A DNA stretch of 64,000 bases from Shinisaurus crocodilurus (GCA_021292165.1 CM037878.1:12334471-12398470); one strand, 5' to 3'; positions 42,832 through 54,388 are shown, counted from the stretch's first letter. The notes: generated by a model not told the origin, from the letters alone. A program made the numbers and translations.

Positions 42832-42999
42832 CCGTATTTTTCCATCTATAAGACGCCCCCATGTGTAAGACGCCCCCCACTGGGCAGTTTCACAACCGTG
42901 CGGTTCTCTCCTCGGCTTACTTCCGTGTATAAGACTACCCTCAATTTTTAGTCTAACAATTTTAGGAAAAAGTATAGTCTTATACATGGAAAAATACTG
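42832..42999. mobile_element. Tc1/mariner-type MITE, second family
   Basis: 168 bp with arms beginning CCGTATTTTTCCATCTATAA and (reverse complement) CAGTATTTTTCCATGTATAA, flanked by TA. The interior contains taagacgccccc repeats. Confidence 0.85.
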
Positions 43000-43004
43000 T
43001 ATGT

Positions 43005-44290
43005 GGCCTCTGGCATGAGTCTAGGGTTGCTTTAGACATGTGGCTTCCAGCACTAAGATTAGAAATCATTGCTCTTCTGCTGTAAGCTACAAGTGGAGTT
43101 GTAATTGCCTTTCCACATTACAGGGACATTGCACTTTTCCTGCGTGTTCACCCCACTGTGTTCCATCCACACCAGTGGGCATAACACTGTGGGTGGGGAA
43201 AGAGAAGATCCAATTCACCTGAGCCGCCATTTGAGAAAAAACAAAACCCCAGCAATCCTTTAAAAAGAAATAAAACTCATTTATTTATTGAAGCACGATT
43301 GCCCATGAAAGGTAAAATCTTCCCCAGATTCCCCATTTTGGGGGGGGATTAGAAGTATACATTGGAAGTGTCTAAGGAAAATACATGTTGCTGAAATGGT
43401 GATGACTGAAAAAGTGTGTTTTTTCCTTTATTTTTTAAATTAGCAATATAGTGTTATAATTATTACACTCATTTAAATAGTATTTTGCTACTATTTTAAT
43501 ATTTAAAATATATAGCCAGAAAAGCTATATTTTAATTAAAAGATGGCAATTTTTAAAAAATAAAATAAAATAAGAGTGGTAAAATAGCACCCACCTCAAA
43601 TGTGTGATAGGTTCGCCTGCCCAATACGTCACAGCCTATACTACAGGAAAACCATGCCTTGCAAAAAAAAAAAAAAAAAAAGATGGAAGAGAAGCGCTGG
43701 GGGCACCTGTACCTGTGGAGAATGAGCTACTTTTCTGCCATCTCAAAAATGTCAGGACTTTCTGTGGCAGGAAAAAAGATGGGGAAAGTGCCAAGCAAAC
43801 TCAGGAGGATTATAAATGGATGCCTGTGTCATGTGGACCTCCACATAAAATGGGAGTGATAGAGGCATGGCATTTCCACATTAAGAGACAGCATAAGCTC
43901 TGCAAAATAAAAACAGAACACCCAGTGTTTGGGGGATGATGTTTCTCTTAAGCTACCAATCATGTTCACGTACAAATATGGTCCAAGTGTTTCCCCAGAT
44001 ACCAGAAATCTGTGCAGAAAGTCAGTATGATATTTGGATTGCTCTTAGTGCAGGACGTGGAGTTCTTTAAACTTTAAAATATTAAAGGTAGAGTGTGAAC
44101 ACTACATTAGGGAGGGTGAGTTCAGAGGCTGCTGCACAGCCGCTCAGACTGACACTGAGGGCTCCTCTACACGGGGCATTTATTGTGTGCTCGTGATACC
44201 GCAAGGAGGCAAACTCACACTTTTCCAAAGATGTAACAGGCAGCCTCCTCTGAGGCTGGGTAATTCCGCTGTGTCTCTGTAATAAGTATT
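43005..44290. other. No feature recognised
   Basis: AT-rich part (43400-43580) with an A run at 43662-43680. No exon or repeat family is recognised. Confidence 0.45.
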
Positions 44291-44294
44291 ATGT

Positions 44295-44546
44295 GAGCCA
44301 GTGCGGTGTAGTGGTGAGAGTGTCGGACTGGGACTCAGGAGACCCGGATTCTAGTCCTTGCTCGGCCATGAAACTCACTGGGTGACTTTGGGCCAGTCAC
44401 TGACTCTCAGTCTCAGCCTAACCTACCTCACTGGGTTGTTGTGAGGATAAAATGGAGAGGAGGAGGAGGATTATGTAAGCCACCTTGAGTTCCTTGCAGG
44501 AAAAAAGGCGGGGTATAAATGTAATAAATAAATAAATAAATAAATT
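44295..44546 (+). mobile_element. Sauria-type SINE
   Basis: Full-length sense copy from gagccagtgcggtgtagtgg to an (AAAT)n tail, with a small internal duplication (tctcagtctcagcc). Confidence 0.9.
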
Positions 44547-44942
44547 ATTCAATGCTCCAACCGCACCTGAGGCAAAGATGGGACACAATCCCTCCCCCCC
44601 CCCCTTAGTGGATGGCGATTGGAAGCAAGCAAGATCAGAACAGTCAGTCCTGCCGAAGTGAAGCCAGTAGCAGTGCCAGCTCCAGGTTTTTGAGGGCCCT
44701 TAGGAAGAGACCCTTAATGAGCCCCCTCCCACAGTGAGTCCACCTTCTCAGTGCCATTGTCACCAGCTACCATCATTCCTCTTCTCCCCCCCCCCCCCCA
44801 TTATTGCTACCAGTGAACAAGTACGCAATGACATCTACCGCTCCTCCTTCGCACCACCACTGTTGTTTGGGCTGGAGCGAGAGGCAGATAAACAAGCAGG
44901 TTGCAATGGGGACGAGGAAGAGCAAGTCCAGGGAACTCTTGT

Positions 44943-45190
44943 TAATTAATTTATTTATTTATTATATTTATACCCCACCTTTTTTCCTGCAAGGAACCCA
45001 AGGCGGCTTACGTAGTCCTCCTCCTCCTCCTCTCCATTTTATCCTCACAACAACCCTGTGAGGTAGGTTAGGCTGAGAGTCAGCGACTGGCCCAAAGTCA
45101 CCCAGTGAGTTTCATGGCCGAGCGGGGACTAGAACCCGGATCTCCCGAGTCCCAGTCCGACACTCTCGCCACTACGCCACACTGGCTCTC
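44943..45190 (-). mobile_element. Sauria-type SINE with target duplication
   Basis: Full-length antisense copy. CTTGTTAAT occurs at 44938-44946 and again at 45193-45201, a 9-bp target-site duplication as expected for LINE-driven insertion. Confidence 0.92.
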
Positions 45191-45409
45191 TGCTTGTTAA
45201 TGGGCCTCTGCTGGAATGTAGGCCCTCAGCAGGTGCCAGACCATGCCTACCCTTGATGCCGGCCCTGGCCAATAGCTTCCCCTGCGGGTGGTTATTTTGG
45301 GCTCACTAGAATCTTCAATTTATTTTAAACATTACTTTCCGTTATACTCTTGCGGTTCTCTTGTAGCACACAATTTTGGGAATGCTAGCTTATAAATTAC
45401 CACGAGGGA

Positions 45410-45830
45410 GAAGTGATCAAGCGTCAAATGGACATCAGTGGACGCAGGTGCCGTAAGTCTGTCCAGTTCAAAGATAAGCCGTGGTCGTTATCGCAGTCCA
45501 AGGGTCGAAGCCAAAAAATATAGATGTCCGAAAATCAGCAAACAGAAACCAGTTCAGGAGTAGGCAAAGGCGTCGCCAAGGTCGTTCCGAGGTTCAAAGG
45601 CACCGCACAAGTCTGAGTTCGGGGGTGTCAGGGCGTCTGGCTGAAGCTGTATAAGCAAACAGTTGCCTCCAGCGTCTGATGTGCGTTTGGGACCTGCCTT
45701 TTGAGCAGGCGCTGATCGGTAACTGGCAGCCCAGCCGGGTCAGGCTGCACGTGCCCGGCCCCACCCCAAACACACTCTGGCACGGCCGGTCTCCGCCTGA
45801 CCTAACGGAGGCACAACAGCAGGTAGCGTG
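45410..45830. repeat. GC-rich unclassified repeat-like segment
   Basis: A compositionally distinct, CpG-rich block (gtcgttatcgcagtccaagg, cggccggtctccgcc) in an AT-rich setting. It resembles an LTR in style, but I see no ends, second copy or target duplication. Confidence 0.25.
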
Positions 45831-45880
45831 AGACTAGCTTGGCCCAGGAATGGCTTTCGTAGAGAAGTGACCCTCAAGAG

Positions 45881-46015
45881 CAGTGTTCTCCAACCTTGGG
45901 TCCCCAGATGTTTTTGGCCTACAACTCCCAGCATGCCCCAGCCAGCTATGCTGGCTGGGGCATGCTGGGCGTTGTAGGCCAAAAACATCTGGGGACCCAA
46001 GGTTGGAGAACACTG
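45881..46015. mobile_element. Palindromic hAT-type MITE, family A
   Basis: 135 bp with arms identical except for one base (ggcgttgtagg). Exact 8-bp duplications CTCAAGAG lie at 45873-45880 and 46016-46023. Confidence 0.95.
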
Positions 46016-46365
46016 CTCAAGAGAGTGACTTGGAGAAGTATACAGAGGCTGCTTCAAAGTTTTTCATGTCAGCCAGTTTTTAGGACAGGCGCAAAGTTAC
46101 GCGAACATGATCTGGGAAGCCTACGCATTATTCATCATTTCCAGTTTGATCACAAGTGCTCACAGAGAGGCATTCTTAGTGTTTGCTCTCCACTTCTGGA
46201 ACTTGTGCGATAAGCTGAAATCTAGGCATCATCCAGAGAATTTATAAGATTTCCCTGGATGGGTAGGCATTTATTGGTGAGGAATAAGTATGGATAATTT
46301 AACCCCAGTTTATATTAATATATTGATGGTTTTATAATTTACTTGTTTAAAACTAATTATACCAA

Positions 46366-47085
46366 CATAAGACCATAAGAAGAGCCCTGCTGAATCAGAC
46401 AAAGGTCCATCTAGTCCAGCATTCTGTTCACACAGTGGCCAACCAGCTTCCCACGGGAAACACACAGCACCGTCCCACCCATGTTCCCCAGCAACCAGTG
46501 TACATAGGCATACTGCCTCTGATACTGGAGGTATCATATTGCCATCAGGACTAGTAGCCATTGATAGGCTTTTCCTCCATGAATTTCCCCAGTCCCCTTT
46601 TAAAGCTGTCCAAACTGGTGGCCATCACTACATCTTGTAGAAGTGAATTCCATACTGTGACTATGCACTGTGTGAAGAAGTCCTTCCTTTTATCTGTCCT
46701 GAATCTCCCACCTATCAGCTTCATGGGATGACCCCTTTGGGTTCTAGTATTATGAGAGAGGGAGAAAAATGTCTCCGTGGCCACTTTCTCCACACCAGGC
46801 ATAACTTTGTACACCTCTATAAAATGTGTCTCCTCTTGCTCACCCTTTTTTCTAAGCTGAACAATCCCGGCTGCTGTAACCTTTCGTCATAGGGGACTTG
46901 CTCCAGCCCCTTGATCATGTTGGCTGCCCTTTTCTGCCCTTTTTCCAACTCTACAATATCCTTTTTCGGTGTCCAGAACTGAACACAGTATACTAAGTAT
47001 GGTCACATAATAGATTTGTATAAGGGGACTATGATCTTGGCAGTTTTATTTTCAATTCCTTTCCTAATTATGCCTAACCTGACCT
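46366..47085 (-). mobile_element. CR1/L3-like LINE 3' fragment
   Basis: 46551-46814 on the minus strand encodes a CR1 C-terminal domain (FRTDKRKDFFTQCIVTVWNS and the following LDSFKR block). The 3' tail with ggaccatctagtccagc-like sequence ends at about 46366. 46980-47085 matches the start of the fragment at 30510. Moderately diverged. Confidence 0.82.
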
Positions 47086-47204
47086 GAGCCTTTGTGGACA
47101 GGATACATTACAGATTTTAAAATGAAACATTTAACTTGGGAAACCTGGTGGTACTTATTATCATTAGTACTTTTATTACTACAATTCTTGCTTGTCACAG
47201 TTCT

Positions 47205-47295
47205 TTTCTATCTTTACAACAACCCTGTGAAGTAGGCTAAGTTAAGAGCCAGAGAAGTTGATTTGCCCAACACCATCCAATTAGCTTTCATGTCC
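47205..47295 (-). mobile_element. Diverged SINE fragment (MIR- or Sauria-like)
   Basis: tacaacaaccctgtgaagta, ttgcccaacaccatcc and gaggatttgaact keep the order of the antisense middle and head of tRNA-derived SINEs with a CORE-type middle. It is too diverged to place. Confidence 0.45.
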
Positions 47296-47448
47296 AAATG
47301 AGGATTTGAACTAGGATTTATTTTTTTTTTGTCCCGTGCACCACCATTGGTCACACTACATTTGGGAGTGCAACTGCAAAAGTACCTTTTCTCTGTTTTC
47401 CAAAGAAATGGATTATATTTTTAACTAAGCATGTTAACCAATTAAATG

Positions 47449-47522
47449 TCTTAAGAACATAGGAATTGCCCTGCAAGAGCAGACTCTGGGACCATCTAGT
47501 CCAGCACACTGCTTCTGACCAG
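47449..47522 (-). mobile_element. SINE/LINE tail fragment
   Basis: cttaagaacataggaattgc, then ggaccatctagtccagcaca: the antisense of tails shared by CR1-type LINEs and the tRNA-Ala-like SINE at 50306. Confidence 0.5.
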
Positions 47523-47527
47523 CTATG

Positions 47528-47668
47528 CAGTGTTCTCCAACCTTGGGTCCCCAGACCCAGATGTTTTTGGCCTACAACTCCCAGCATGCCCCACCCAGCT
47601 ATGCTGGCTGGGGCATGCTGGGAGTTGTAGGCCAAAAACATCTGGGGACCCAAGGTTGGAGAACACTG
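47528..47668. mobile_element. Palindromic hAT-type MITE, family A
   Basis: 141 bp. The left arm carries a 6-base duplication (ccagacccagatg). The flanks AGCTATG and AGCTATAG suggest the target duplication with a one-base change. Confidence 0.85.
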
Positions 47669-47676
47669 AGCTATAG

Positions 47677-49747
47677 GCTGTAGGAAGCTCCCTGACACGA
47701 CATGATGTAATAGCTTTGTTTTAGTCAATTATTCACCTTCTTTTTTAACAAGCTAATCAATTGTTAACTGATTTGGTTTAAATAAATTAGCATATTACCA
47801 ACATTTCAGTATAGATAACTTACAACTTAACAAATAAAAGCTACCATTTTATACATAGGTTCTAATTATTGTATTTTTGTTAATGTCCATATTTATGCTA
47901 TGGGTTTTTAAAAACAACAACTGTGATATTTTTTTTAAAAAAACTATTCATAAATCGTTTTTTTAAACGCTATCAGTCATTGTTGTAAGAAGCAACAGGA
48001 CCAAACTGGCTTCTAAAATAAGCCTACATGCTAAACTTGCAGCACAGGGCAACTTATTAAAATTGGATGCTCTTTAATTAACTCTAGTTTCAGTTTATTA
48101 ATCTCCCAAATTATACATTTGCAACCCCAGTTATAATTTATAACTCCTTTAACTTAAGTGTCTGCCATTTTCATTTGTGCTTTGTATATGTTCTCTTTTT
48201 CCTTTGGGGCATTTATGAGTTGTATTCCCCCCCCCTTTATTCTGTGCATTATAAATCCAATGGATTGAAACTGCAAGACTCTATCCTGAAGTCTTACGAC
48301 TGGCTTGATTGTTACTGTTTTTGAAGGCCTGATAGTATCTAACCATTCCAACTATAACAGCAGCCTTCAAAACAGCAACTGTCCCAATCTATTTCAACAA
48401 GTCACGGTTTACATTGCAAAGGGAAATACACGCACTGAATCTAAGCATGTTCAGGGTTGATTAGCTGCTTTCCATAGCATCTCTGTTTGTTTTTCCATGC
48501 CATCTTTCACATGAGCAGCATCTGTTCAGGACCTCTCCAATGTAACCAGTGCTACATATACCGCTATATAGAAGGTCACCTGGAAACAAAGGTTTATTTT
48601 CAGAATATGGATCATCTTCCAGTTTGCTGGAGCTGTCAGTGCGGTTCAGACCTTCCAAGAGACCGAACCACAGGGGGTTGCTTGGTTTCTGAGGACAGCA
48701 TTTGCTGTTCCCACCCCCTAAGCCACCCACGGAGGTTACCTGGGTGACTTCCACACACGTGGAGGGGAAAAGAGTAGAAAGTAATTAGAATGTTAAAAGG
48801 TACTGTAATATTTGCCAGGATGTTAATAATTAGCAACCATAAATCTGAGATATGGGAGAGCATCAAGTGGTGGAAGGTACAAAACACAAAACTCAAAGCA
48901 ACATAGACACCAGCAACATCTTGGATCATGGGAGATACGGTAGCCCAATTCAGATCACAGGTGTTTATAAACTCTGTCCATGTTTTCCTTGTGGATGCTT
49001 AATCTGAGAGTAGATTTACACCACCATTTTCAGGCTGACATGGTGAAGCCAGTCATCTTTTCCTTCCCCTTAGTATGGTAGTTGGTCTTGTGAACATTCT
49101 GACCTTTTCAGATATTGTACATATCTCATTTATTTTATTTACAAATTTGTTAATCATCTTCCACTGAGAATACTCAAAGTGATGTACAATCTTAACAAAC
49201 ATTTAAAGAAAACACATTTTAGGAGAGATCTGCATTGGCAAAAATACACATACGGTATACAAGATCAAGGGTCACATCCTGGATCAACCCACATTTGAGA
49301 GCATGTGTATCAGCGAGCACGCCCATGCTTAGGGAATCTGCCTCCTGAATGCTTTTTCTTTTTTTCTTTTCTTTTTGTAAAATTTATGTAAGGCGACTTT
49401 TGGTTCTGTGTATGAATTCATGATTAAGAGTAGAGAAATGTGACTGTCCAGATGAGACCAAGTTCCACCTTTGCAAGTATCCCAGCAACCAACAAGGACT
49501 AGGTAGTCCACTAAAAACTGTCCAATGGTCACCTATCTACTGAGCTACTTTCCACACAGAAAGGCTGTTTTCCTTTAACATGCAAAAAGGGCAGAATTGT
49601 TACTACCTGGATAAGATCTCTCCCCTTACATTTCGGCCAGCTGACAACCTTTCTAGAGGCAGTACTGGCTTGGGAAAGAGGCACTCCTGTTTCACCTAGA
49701 TTTTCTGATGTTACCAGAGTGCTGTAGAAGGGGAGCATACTCTAGCG
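47677..49747. other. Presumed intron or upstream sequence
   Basis: No exon recognised. 49130-49215 resembles an L2-type tail in antisense (ttgttaatcatcttccactg, gtgatgtacaa). Otherwise AT-rich. Confidence 0.4.
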
Positions 49748-49855
49748 CAGTCTTCCCTCCCAGTGCCCTCCAGATGTTTTCTTCAATAACTGCCAGAACT
49801 TCTGACCATTGGGCATGCTGGCTGGGGCTGATGGGGCTGGTCCCAAGATCAGTTC
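49748..49855. mobile_element. Diverged MITE fragment
   Basis: cagtgccctccagatgtttt and ggcatgctggctggggctga are arm sequences of the palindromic hAT-type MITEs, here with most of the second arm lost. Confidence 0.5.
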
Positions 49856-49983
49856 TGTATTCTAATATGAATAGAAGCTTCTGTCCCTGCCCCCTCTGTA
49901 GATTTAGCTTCCTCATTACTTTTTCCTTGTCTTTTCTCGCCTTGGCTGTGGGCAGTGGGGCTTGTTAGTTCCACCTGAAGATC

Positions 49984-50122
49984 ATGCCAGGCTTGTACTG
50001 CCTGCCAGCCTGGACCGCCCTTCCTCTGCAGAGCTCATGTGTGAAGGCCTGTGCCAATGGGTATTCCCTGGGACTCACTGCTCACCTTACTTACATCAAC
50101 CTGGAGCAGCAGCCTGTGGAAG
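49984..50122 (+). CDS. VWA5B2: VWA5B2-like gene, coding exon 1 (start codon)
   Basis: Encodes residues 1-46, beginning MPGLYCLPAW and including VKACANGYSLGL and QQPVE. These match the start of vertebrate VWA5B2 as I know it (MPGLYC.., VRACANG..), and less well VWA5B1. The ATG at 49984 is 28 bases into an exon that starts after a pyrimidine-rich acceptor (ggcag at 49951-49955). It ends at a strong donor AAG|GTAAGA in phase 1. Five more coding exons in this window join it in phase (945 nt, 315 residues) and cover the N-terminal VIT domain. The VWA domain lies beyond the right edge. The protein is a poorly characterised VIT/VWA-domain protein. No catalytic function is known to me. Confidence 0.88.
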
Positions 50123-50305
50123 GTAAGAGCTTTTGGGAGCTTCACTGGCAGGTTATGTATGCCTGAATGAACAGTAGATGATGCTGTTCCTGATTTAACA
50201 GGTACTATGTTAGTTCTTGACCCTTTCTTTTTGTGCTGCTTCAGGTGCATAGCTCCTGTTGGCATACACATAGTTTATGATACAGGGATGGACTACTACT
50301 TTGTT

Positions 50306-50499
50306 GCGGTAGGGCTCATTGCTCAGTGGTAGAGCATGTGCTTTGCATGCAGGTTCATTGCCCAGCTTCTCCAAGTAAGGCTAGGAAATAATCCTGCCTG
50401 AAACCCTGGAGAGCCTCTGCCAGTCAGTGTCAACAATACTGTGTTGGATGGACCAATGGCCTGACTCAGTTATAAAAGGCAGTTTCCCGTGTTCCTATC
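50306..50499 (+). mobile_element. tRNA-Ala-like SINE
   Basis: The head gctcagtggtagagcatgtg ctttgcatgcagg resembles tRNA-Ala with box A, followed by a degenerate box B (ggttcattgcc). The body and tail contain aaccctggagagcctctgcc and ggatggaccaatggcctgac, ending gttcctatca. It lies in the first coding intron of the VWA5B2-like gene. Confidence 0.8.
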
Positions 50500-50776
50500 A
50501 GCCATCACTCATAGACCTTTTCTGGGAAGTCTTCATTCCTGAAGAGACCAGCAGCAGACTCTTCTGGGTACAGGTATATCTGTACCCTTAATTTGTGGTA
50601 GAATTAAGATGATTTACAATAGCTGTGTGGATGAAGCGGAGGTTTCTTGCCCCGTATGGGGCTGGATGACATTTTCTACCCATCTGTGATAGTTATAGCA
50701 AGGAGATGAATGAATGCAAGCGGGGGGGGGGGGACTATCGTTTGGGGATCAGCCCAGCCTGGCTTCTTTTGCACAG

Positions 50777-50950
50777 GAGTATTCGTTTATCCTCTGGAGG
50801 AATCAGAGGTGGTCTCCAGTTTTGAAGCTGTGACAGGAAGCAGAACCTACACCTTCCAGATCCAGAACCGACCCCGGGTGGAGGACTGCTGCCTTGACTG
50901 CACTGCAAGTTGGAACCAGCCACTACACTGCCCTAACGGTTGGTTGTGTG
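50777..50950 (+). CDS. VWA5B2: VWA5B2-like gene, coding exon 2
   Basis: 174 nt, phase 1 to phase 1, residues 47-104. The acceptor is TTTTGCACAG|GA. The sequence begins GVFVYPLEESEVVSSFEAV, the conserved VIT-domain strand, and continues with YTFQIQNRPRVEDCC. The donor is taken as GTGTG|GTAACA, giving ..CPNGWLC before the junction. The competing GT inside aacggttggt would drop four residues and shift the frame, so the later site fits better. Cys-rich residues 80-104 differ from the human paralogues as I recall them. Confidence 0.85.
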
Positions 50951-51209
50951 GTAACATGTCCTTGCAGTGCCCTGTCCTTGGTGCTGCTGAAATTACGGTA
51001 ATAGCCATGTGGGACTGGAACCAAAGACTCCGGCTCAGGGTGGAGTCAAATAAGCAGTTTCTTTGTGTGGAAGAGTTGCCAAAGGTGATTTCCCTCTTTT
51101 GTTTCCACATGATAAAATGATCAACTTCTGGCTCCAAGAGCACTTATTCCTAGGCTAGAGCTAAAGGCAGGTTAGAGTGATCCATTAGACAGCTGGAATA
51201 GCTTTAAAG

Positions 51210-51348
51210 CAGCACCCAACCGGGCGCCCTCCAGATGTATTGGACTACAAGTCCCATCACCCCAGCCTGTGCAGCCAAAGGCCACGATGGCTGGGGATGA
51301 TGAGATATGTAGTCAAACACATCTGGAGGGCACCCGGTTGGAATACTG
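51210..51348. mobile_element. hAT-type MITE, diverged palindrome
   Basis: Arms cgggcgccctccagatgtat and (right) cacatctggagggcacccgg pair around a centre with agcctgtgcagcc. No clear target duplication. It lies in the second coding intron. Confidence 0.75.
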
Positions 51349-51740
51349 AGGGCTTGGAGCCCGTGTTTGTTTTTTTAATCGTGTTTTGGGGAAAGGGTCA
51401 AAGTGAAGAGTTCTGGCTTCAACTGAGTCACAACGAGCAAAAGAAGGAAAATGGCTCTGAGCATTTCAGACACTGGATATAATAGGACAGATATTGAATG
51501 GACCCAAATCCAGTCACCCGATGCTTCTCAATAATTGCTGCCAGCCATGCTTGAATTTCGGAAGCCTCTGTCTGGCGACTGTACTTAACGCCAATTTCAG
51601 GCAACACCCTGGAGGTATCCAACTCTAAATCCACAGCTTTTAGCCTAACCCTCCTCTGTTTGCCAAGAGTATGCAGAAGGGCTGGGATGTAAATACAATG
51701 TCAAGAAGCTTCCGTGAAATAATAAATAGGAATATTTAGA

Positions 51741-52281
51741 GTGATTCCCCCGCCAGCCCTTTGTGGTTTTCCCATCCCAGTGGTAGCGTTCACATGGAAC
51801 AGGAAGCAAGGGCTATGGGTGATTCTAGTCTTCCCTTTGCTCTGTGGGTAGAGACGTGGCTTTTAGACTCTGGCGTAGAGAAGGTAGTAGCCTTCCCCAT
51901 GACCATGAGTGTGTCCATGGCACCTTCCTAACTTCCTCCTCTCTGCCTTCTGCCCAGGTCACTTGATCCTTGATGAAGACTTAGCTCATTCTACTTTCAT
52001 CATCAGCATGGTGATTCCCCCACCAGCCCTTTGTGATTTTCCCATCCCAGTGGTAGCGTTCACATGGAACAGGAAGCAAGGGCTATGGGTGATTCTAGTC
52101 TTCCCTTTGCTCTGTGGCCGTAGAGATGTGGCTTTTAGACTCTGGCGTAGAGAAGGTAGTAGCCTTCCCCATGACCATGAGTGTGTCCATGGCACCTTCC
52201 TAACTTCCTCCTCTCTGCCTTCTGCCTAGGTCACTTGATCCTTGATGAAGACTTAGCTCATTCTACTTTCATCATCAGCAC
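51741..52281 (+). repeat. 270-bp tandem duplication spanning an intron-exon boundary
   Basis: Units 51741-52010 and 52011-52281 differ by about five substitutions and a 2-base insertion. Each unit contains 217-219 bp of intron, the splice acceptor and the first 52-53 bases of coding exon 3. Only the right unit continues into the full exon. The junction is at catcagcatg|gtgattcccc. Confidence 0.95.
51958..52010 (+). pseudogene. Duplicated partial exon 3 (pseudo-exon)
   Basis: Copy of the first 53 bases of coding exon 3 with an intact acceptor (TGCCCAG) that is slightly closer to consensus than that of the true exon (TGCCTAG). The duplication breakpoint places GTGATT directly after it, a possible weak donor at 52011. 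If spliced between exons 2 and 3, the 53-nt insert would shift the frame and meet a TGA in the third codon of exon 3 (gtc act tga). Confidence 0.7.
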
Positions 52282-52449
52282 GGGTCCTATTGGGCCTTCG
52301 GAAACCTTGACCGTGGTCTTTAGCAGCAGCCAGGAGCTTGCAACCCTGCCGAGTGGAGCATTACGTGTCCTCTTCCCATCTGTGCTCATGCCTTTCATCG
52401 TTTCCATCCCTGAAAGTGAAAGTGAGGCAAGAGGCTTGTGTGACGACAG
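52230..52449 (+). CDS. VWA5B2: VWA5B2-like gene, coding exon 3
   Basis: 220 nt, phase 1 to phase 2, residues 105-178. Encodes GHLILDEDLAHSTFIIS, the VIT core LTVVFSSSQELATLPSGALR and a linker ending RGLCDD. The acceptor is TCTGCCTAG|GT and the donor GACAG|GTTGGC, which is weaker than average. The joined codon AG+C gives Ser, producing CDDSSTSCFG with the next exon, which matches CDDS.TSCFG of VWA5B2 as I recall it. The exon start is duplicated just upstream (51958-52010). Confidence 0.87.
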
Positions 52450-52600
52450 GTTGGCCCTATGGTGATTCTCATGGCTTTCTCGGAGTCTCCGCTATATGGG
52501 GTGGGGGTTGAGAAGGTTTGGGAGCCACTAATAGCCAGCAAGTAGCTATGGCACGAGTAGGAAATGCGGGGAGAACTGTTACACTGACTCATACAGATTT

Positions 52601-52739
52601 CACAGATTTCGTAGAGTTGGAAGGAGCCTACAAGGCTATTGAGTCCAACCCCCTGCTCAATGCAGGAAACTAGAGGAGGGGTCTCCCATCCAAGTAATAA
52701 CCAGGCCTGACCCTGCTTAGCTTTCCACGCTCAGACAAG
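52601..52739 (-). mobile_element. 5S rRNA-derived SINE with CR1 tail
   Basis: Antisense copy. Sense landmarks are ctaagcagggtcaggcctgg, attacttggatgggagaccc, gcagggggttggactcaata and ccttgtaggctccttccaac. It is truncated at the 5S head relative to the copies at 32813 and 33112. It lies in the third coding intron. Confidence 0.87.
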
Positions 52740-52920
52740 ATTCTCAACTTGCACTCCAACATCACCATACCTAAACATACCTTGCACTGTAGGACACTTT
52801 CCCAATATGGTTTCTCACGTCCTAGGTAGCCTTGTTATTTTGGCATCATGCACATCATGCCTGCTGGGTTATCTAGTGAGTAAATGCAGAGGAGAAATAG
52901 AGAAGGCTTAGGGAACTAAG

Positions 52921-52942
52921 GTGTGTGTGTGTGTGTGTGTGT
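52921..52942. repeat. (GT)n microsatellite
   Basis: Eleven uninterrupted GT units. Confidence 0.95.
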
Positions 52943-53621
52943 AAGGAACTAGAGAGACCTCAAAGAAGGCAAAGGGCTTGAAATATGGACTTGAAGAGAC
53001 TAAAGGTGTTTAGCTTAGAGCACCATTTTGTCCACCATTTTTATTGCGGTCTGTGAGCTGAAGGGCCAAGAGCTTCAGTCAGAGTGAGAATCCACAGTCC
53101 ACAAGTCCAGGCAGCAGCCCACACAAGAGTTACTCATTCTCTGGGTATGTGGCACAAATAATAGACTATAGGAGTCTGAGCCACTTGGAAGCTTGTTGGG
53201 AGTCACGTGACCCTGACCCAGCATCTACGCCCTCTATTTCTGATATTCAGAGGCAAGTGCCAGTGCTTCTGTAACAAAATGGCACCATTCACGTACAAGA
53301 AGAAGGAACTATCAGCAGTACGAGAGGAAACTATCAGCAGTCTTGGAGGAACTCCACAGTTTGCAGAAGCAGAAAAAATATTTTTTTTGGGGGGGGGGGG
53401 AAGCTCTCAGAGGAGAAAAACCCTAAAAGAGCCCAATGAGGACTAAACGTACTCAGTGGCCACAGGATGCTGACTGACTGTTGGGTAGGGGAAGAGAAAA
53501 CCAGGTGGGGTGGGAAATGGAATGTTGTGGCGAAGGGCATGGCTGACTCATTGAAGCATTGAGCAGGAGCACTCCACACGCTGCAACGTTCTCTTCCTGG
53601 TCCCACTTATATCCTTTAATG

Positions 53622-53756
53622 CAGTGTTCTCCAACCTTGGGTCCCCAGATGTTTTTGGCCTACTACTCCCAGCATGCCCCAGCCAGCTACGCTGGCTGGC
53701 GCATGCTGGGAGTTGAAGGCCAAAAACATCTGGGGACCCAAGGTTGGAGAACACTG
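53622..53756. mobile_element. Palindromic hAT-type MITE, family A
   Basis: 135 bp. The flanks CTTTAATG (53614-53621) and CTTTAATA (53757-53764) match at 7 of 8. Three arm mismatches make it slightly older than the copy at 45881. Confidence 0.92.
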
Positions 53757-54287
53757 CTTTAATAGAATTTGTACAGAGGCTGGACTGATGGTTTTAGCAT
53801 TGCAACCCATGACCCTTTGCCACAGTGGGAGCAGGAAACTGTCTTCTAAACCCACAGACCGGTGTTCAAATCTAGTAGTCATCCCCCACCTCCACAAGTC
53901 TCTCGTTCTCGAAGGAGCGGCGTTTACATGATCATAATGGGTGTGTTGACATAATGGATTGGGCGGGTATGAGCAGGGTTCAGCATGTAGTGAAACCGAT
54001 GTGCAGTTGCTATAAAAGTGTGCCCAGCTCACACCTCAATCGATATTTATCATGCCTTTGTGAAGCTACCAGAATGGGTCCGTACCGCTAAAGTAAAAAC
54101 TCTGAAATATATTCCCTGGGTTACATTGTTCTTGTAAATAATGCCCCCCTGTGATAGAATCTACCACGTGGTACGGTAGTTAGTTTTCAGCATTTCTCTT
54201 ACTGAAAACGAAATATCTCTTTCCAGCATTGTTCTGTCTCTTTCAGAATGTTGGGGTGCATTTATATGGATCTGGGGAACTATGGGG

Positions 54288-54388
54288 TTATTTATTTATT
54301 TACTTATTTATTATATTTATGAATCGCCCATCTGGCCAGACATCCGGCCACTCTGAGCGATGTACAATGCAATAAAATACAGGGAGTC

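Noticed and set aside
45881..46015. A microRNA gene
   Set aside because: The hairpin is long, perfect and flanked by target duplications, and sister copies occur elsewhere, so it is a MITE. Small-RNA production from it remains possible but unproven.
50710..51120. A 136-codon single-exon gene
   Set aside because: It is coding exon 2 read through its acceptor and donor into flanking introns. Only 50777-50950 is conserved.
51909..52229. A separate 106-codon frame
   Set aside because: It begins in the duplicated intron piece, reads the pseudo-exon and runs on through intron. It is an artefact of the tandem duplication.
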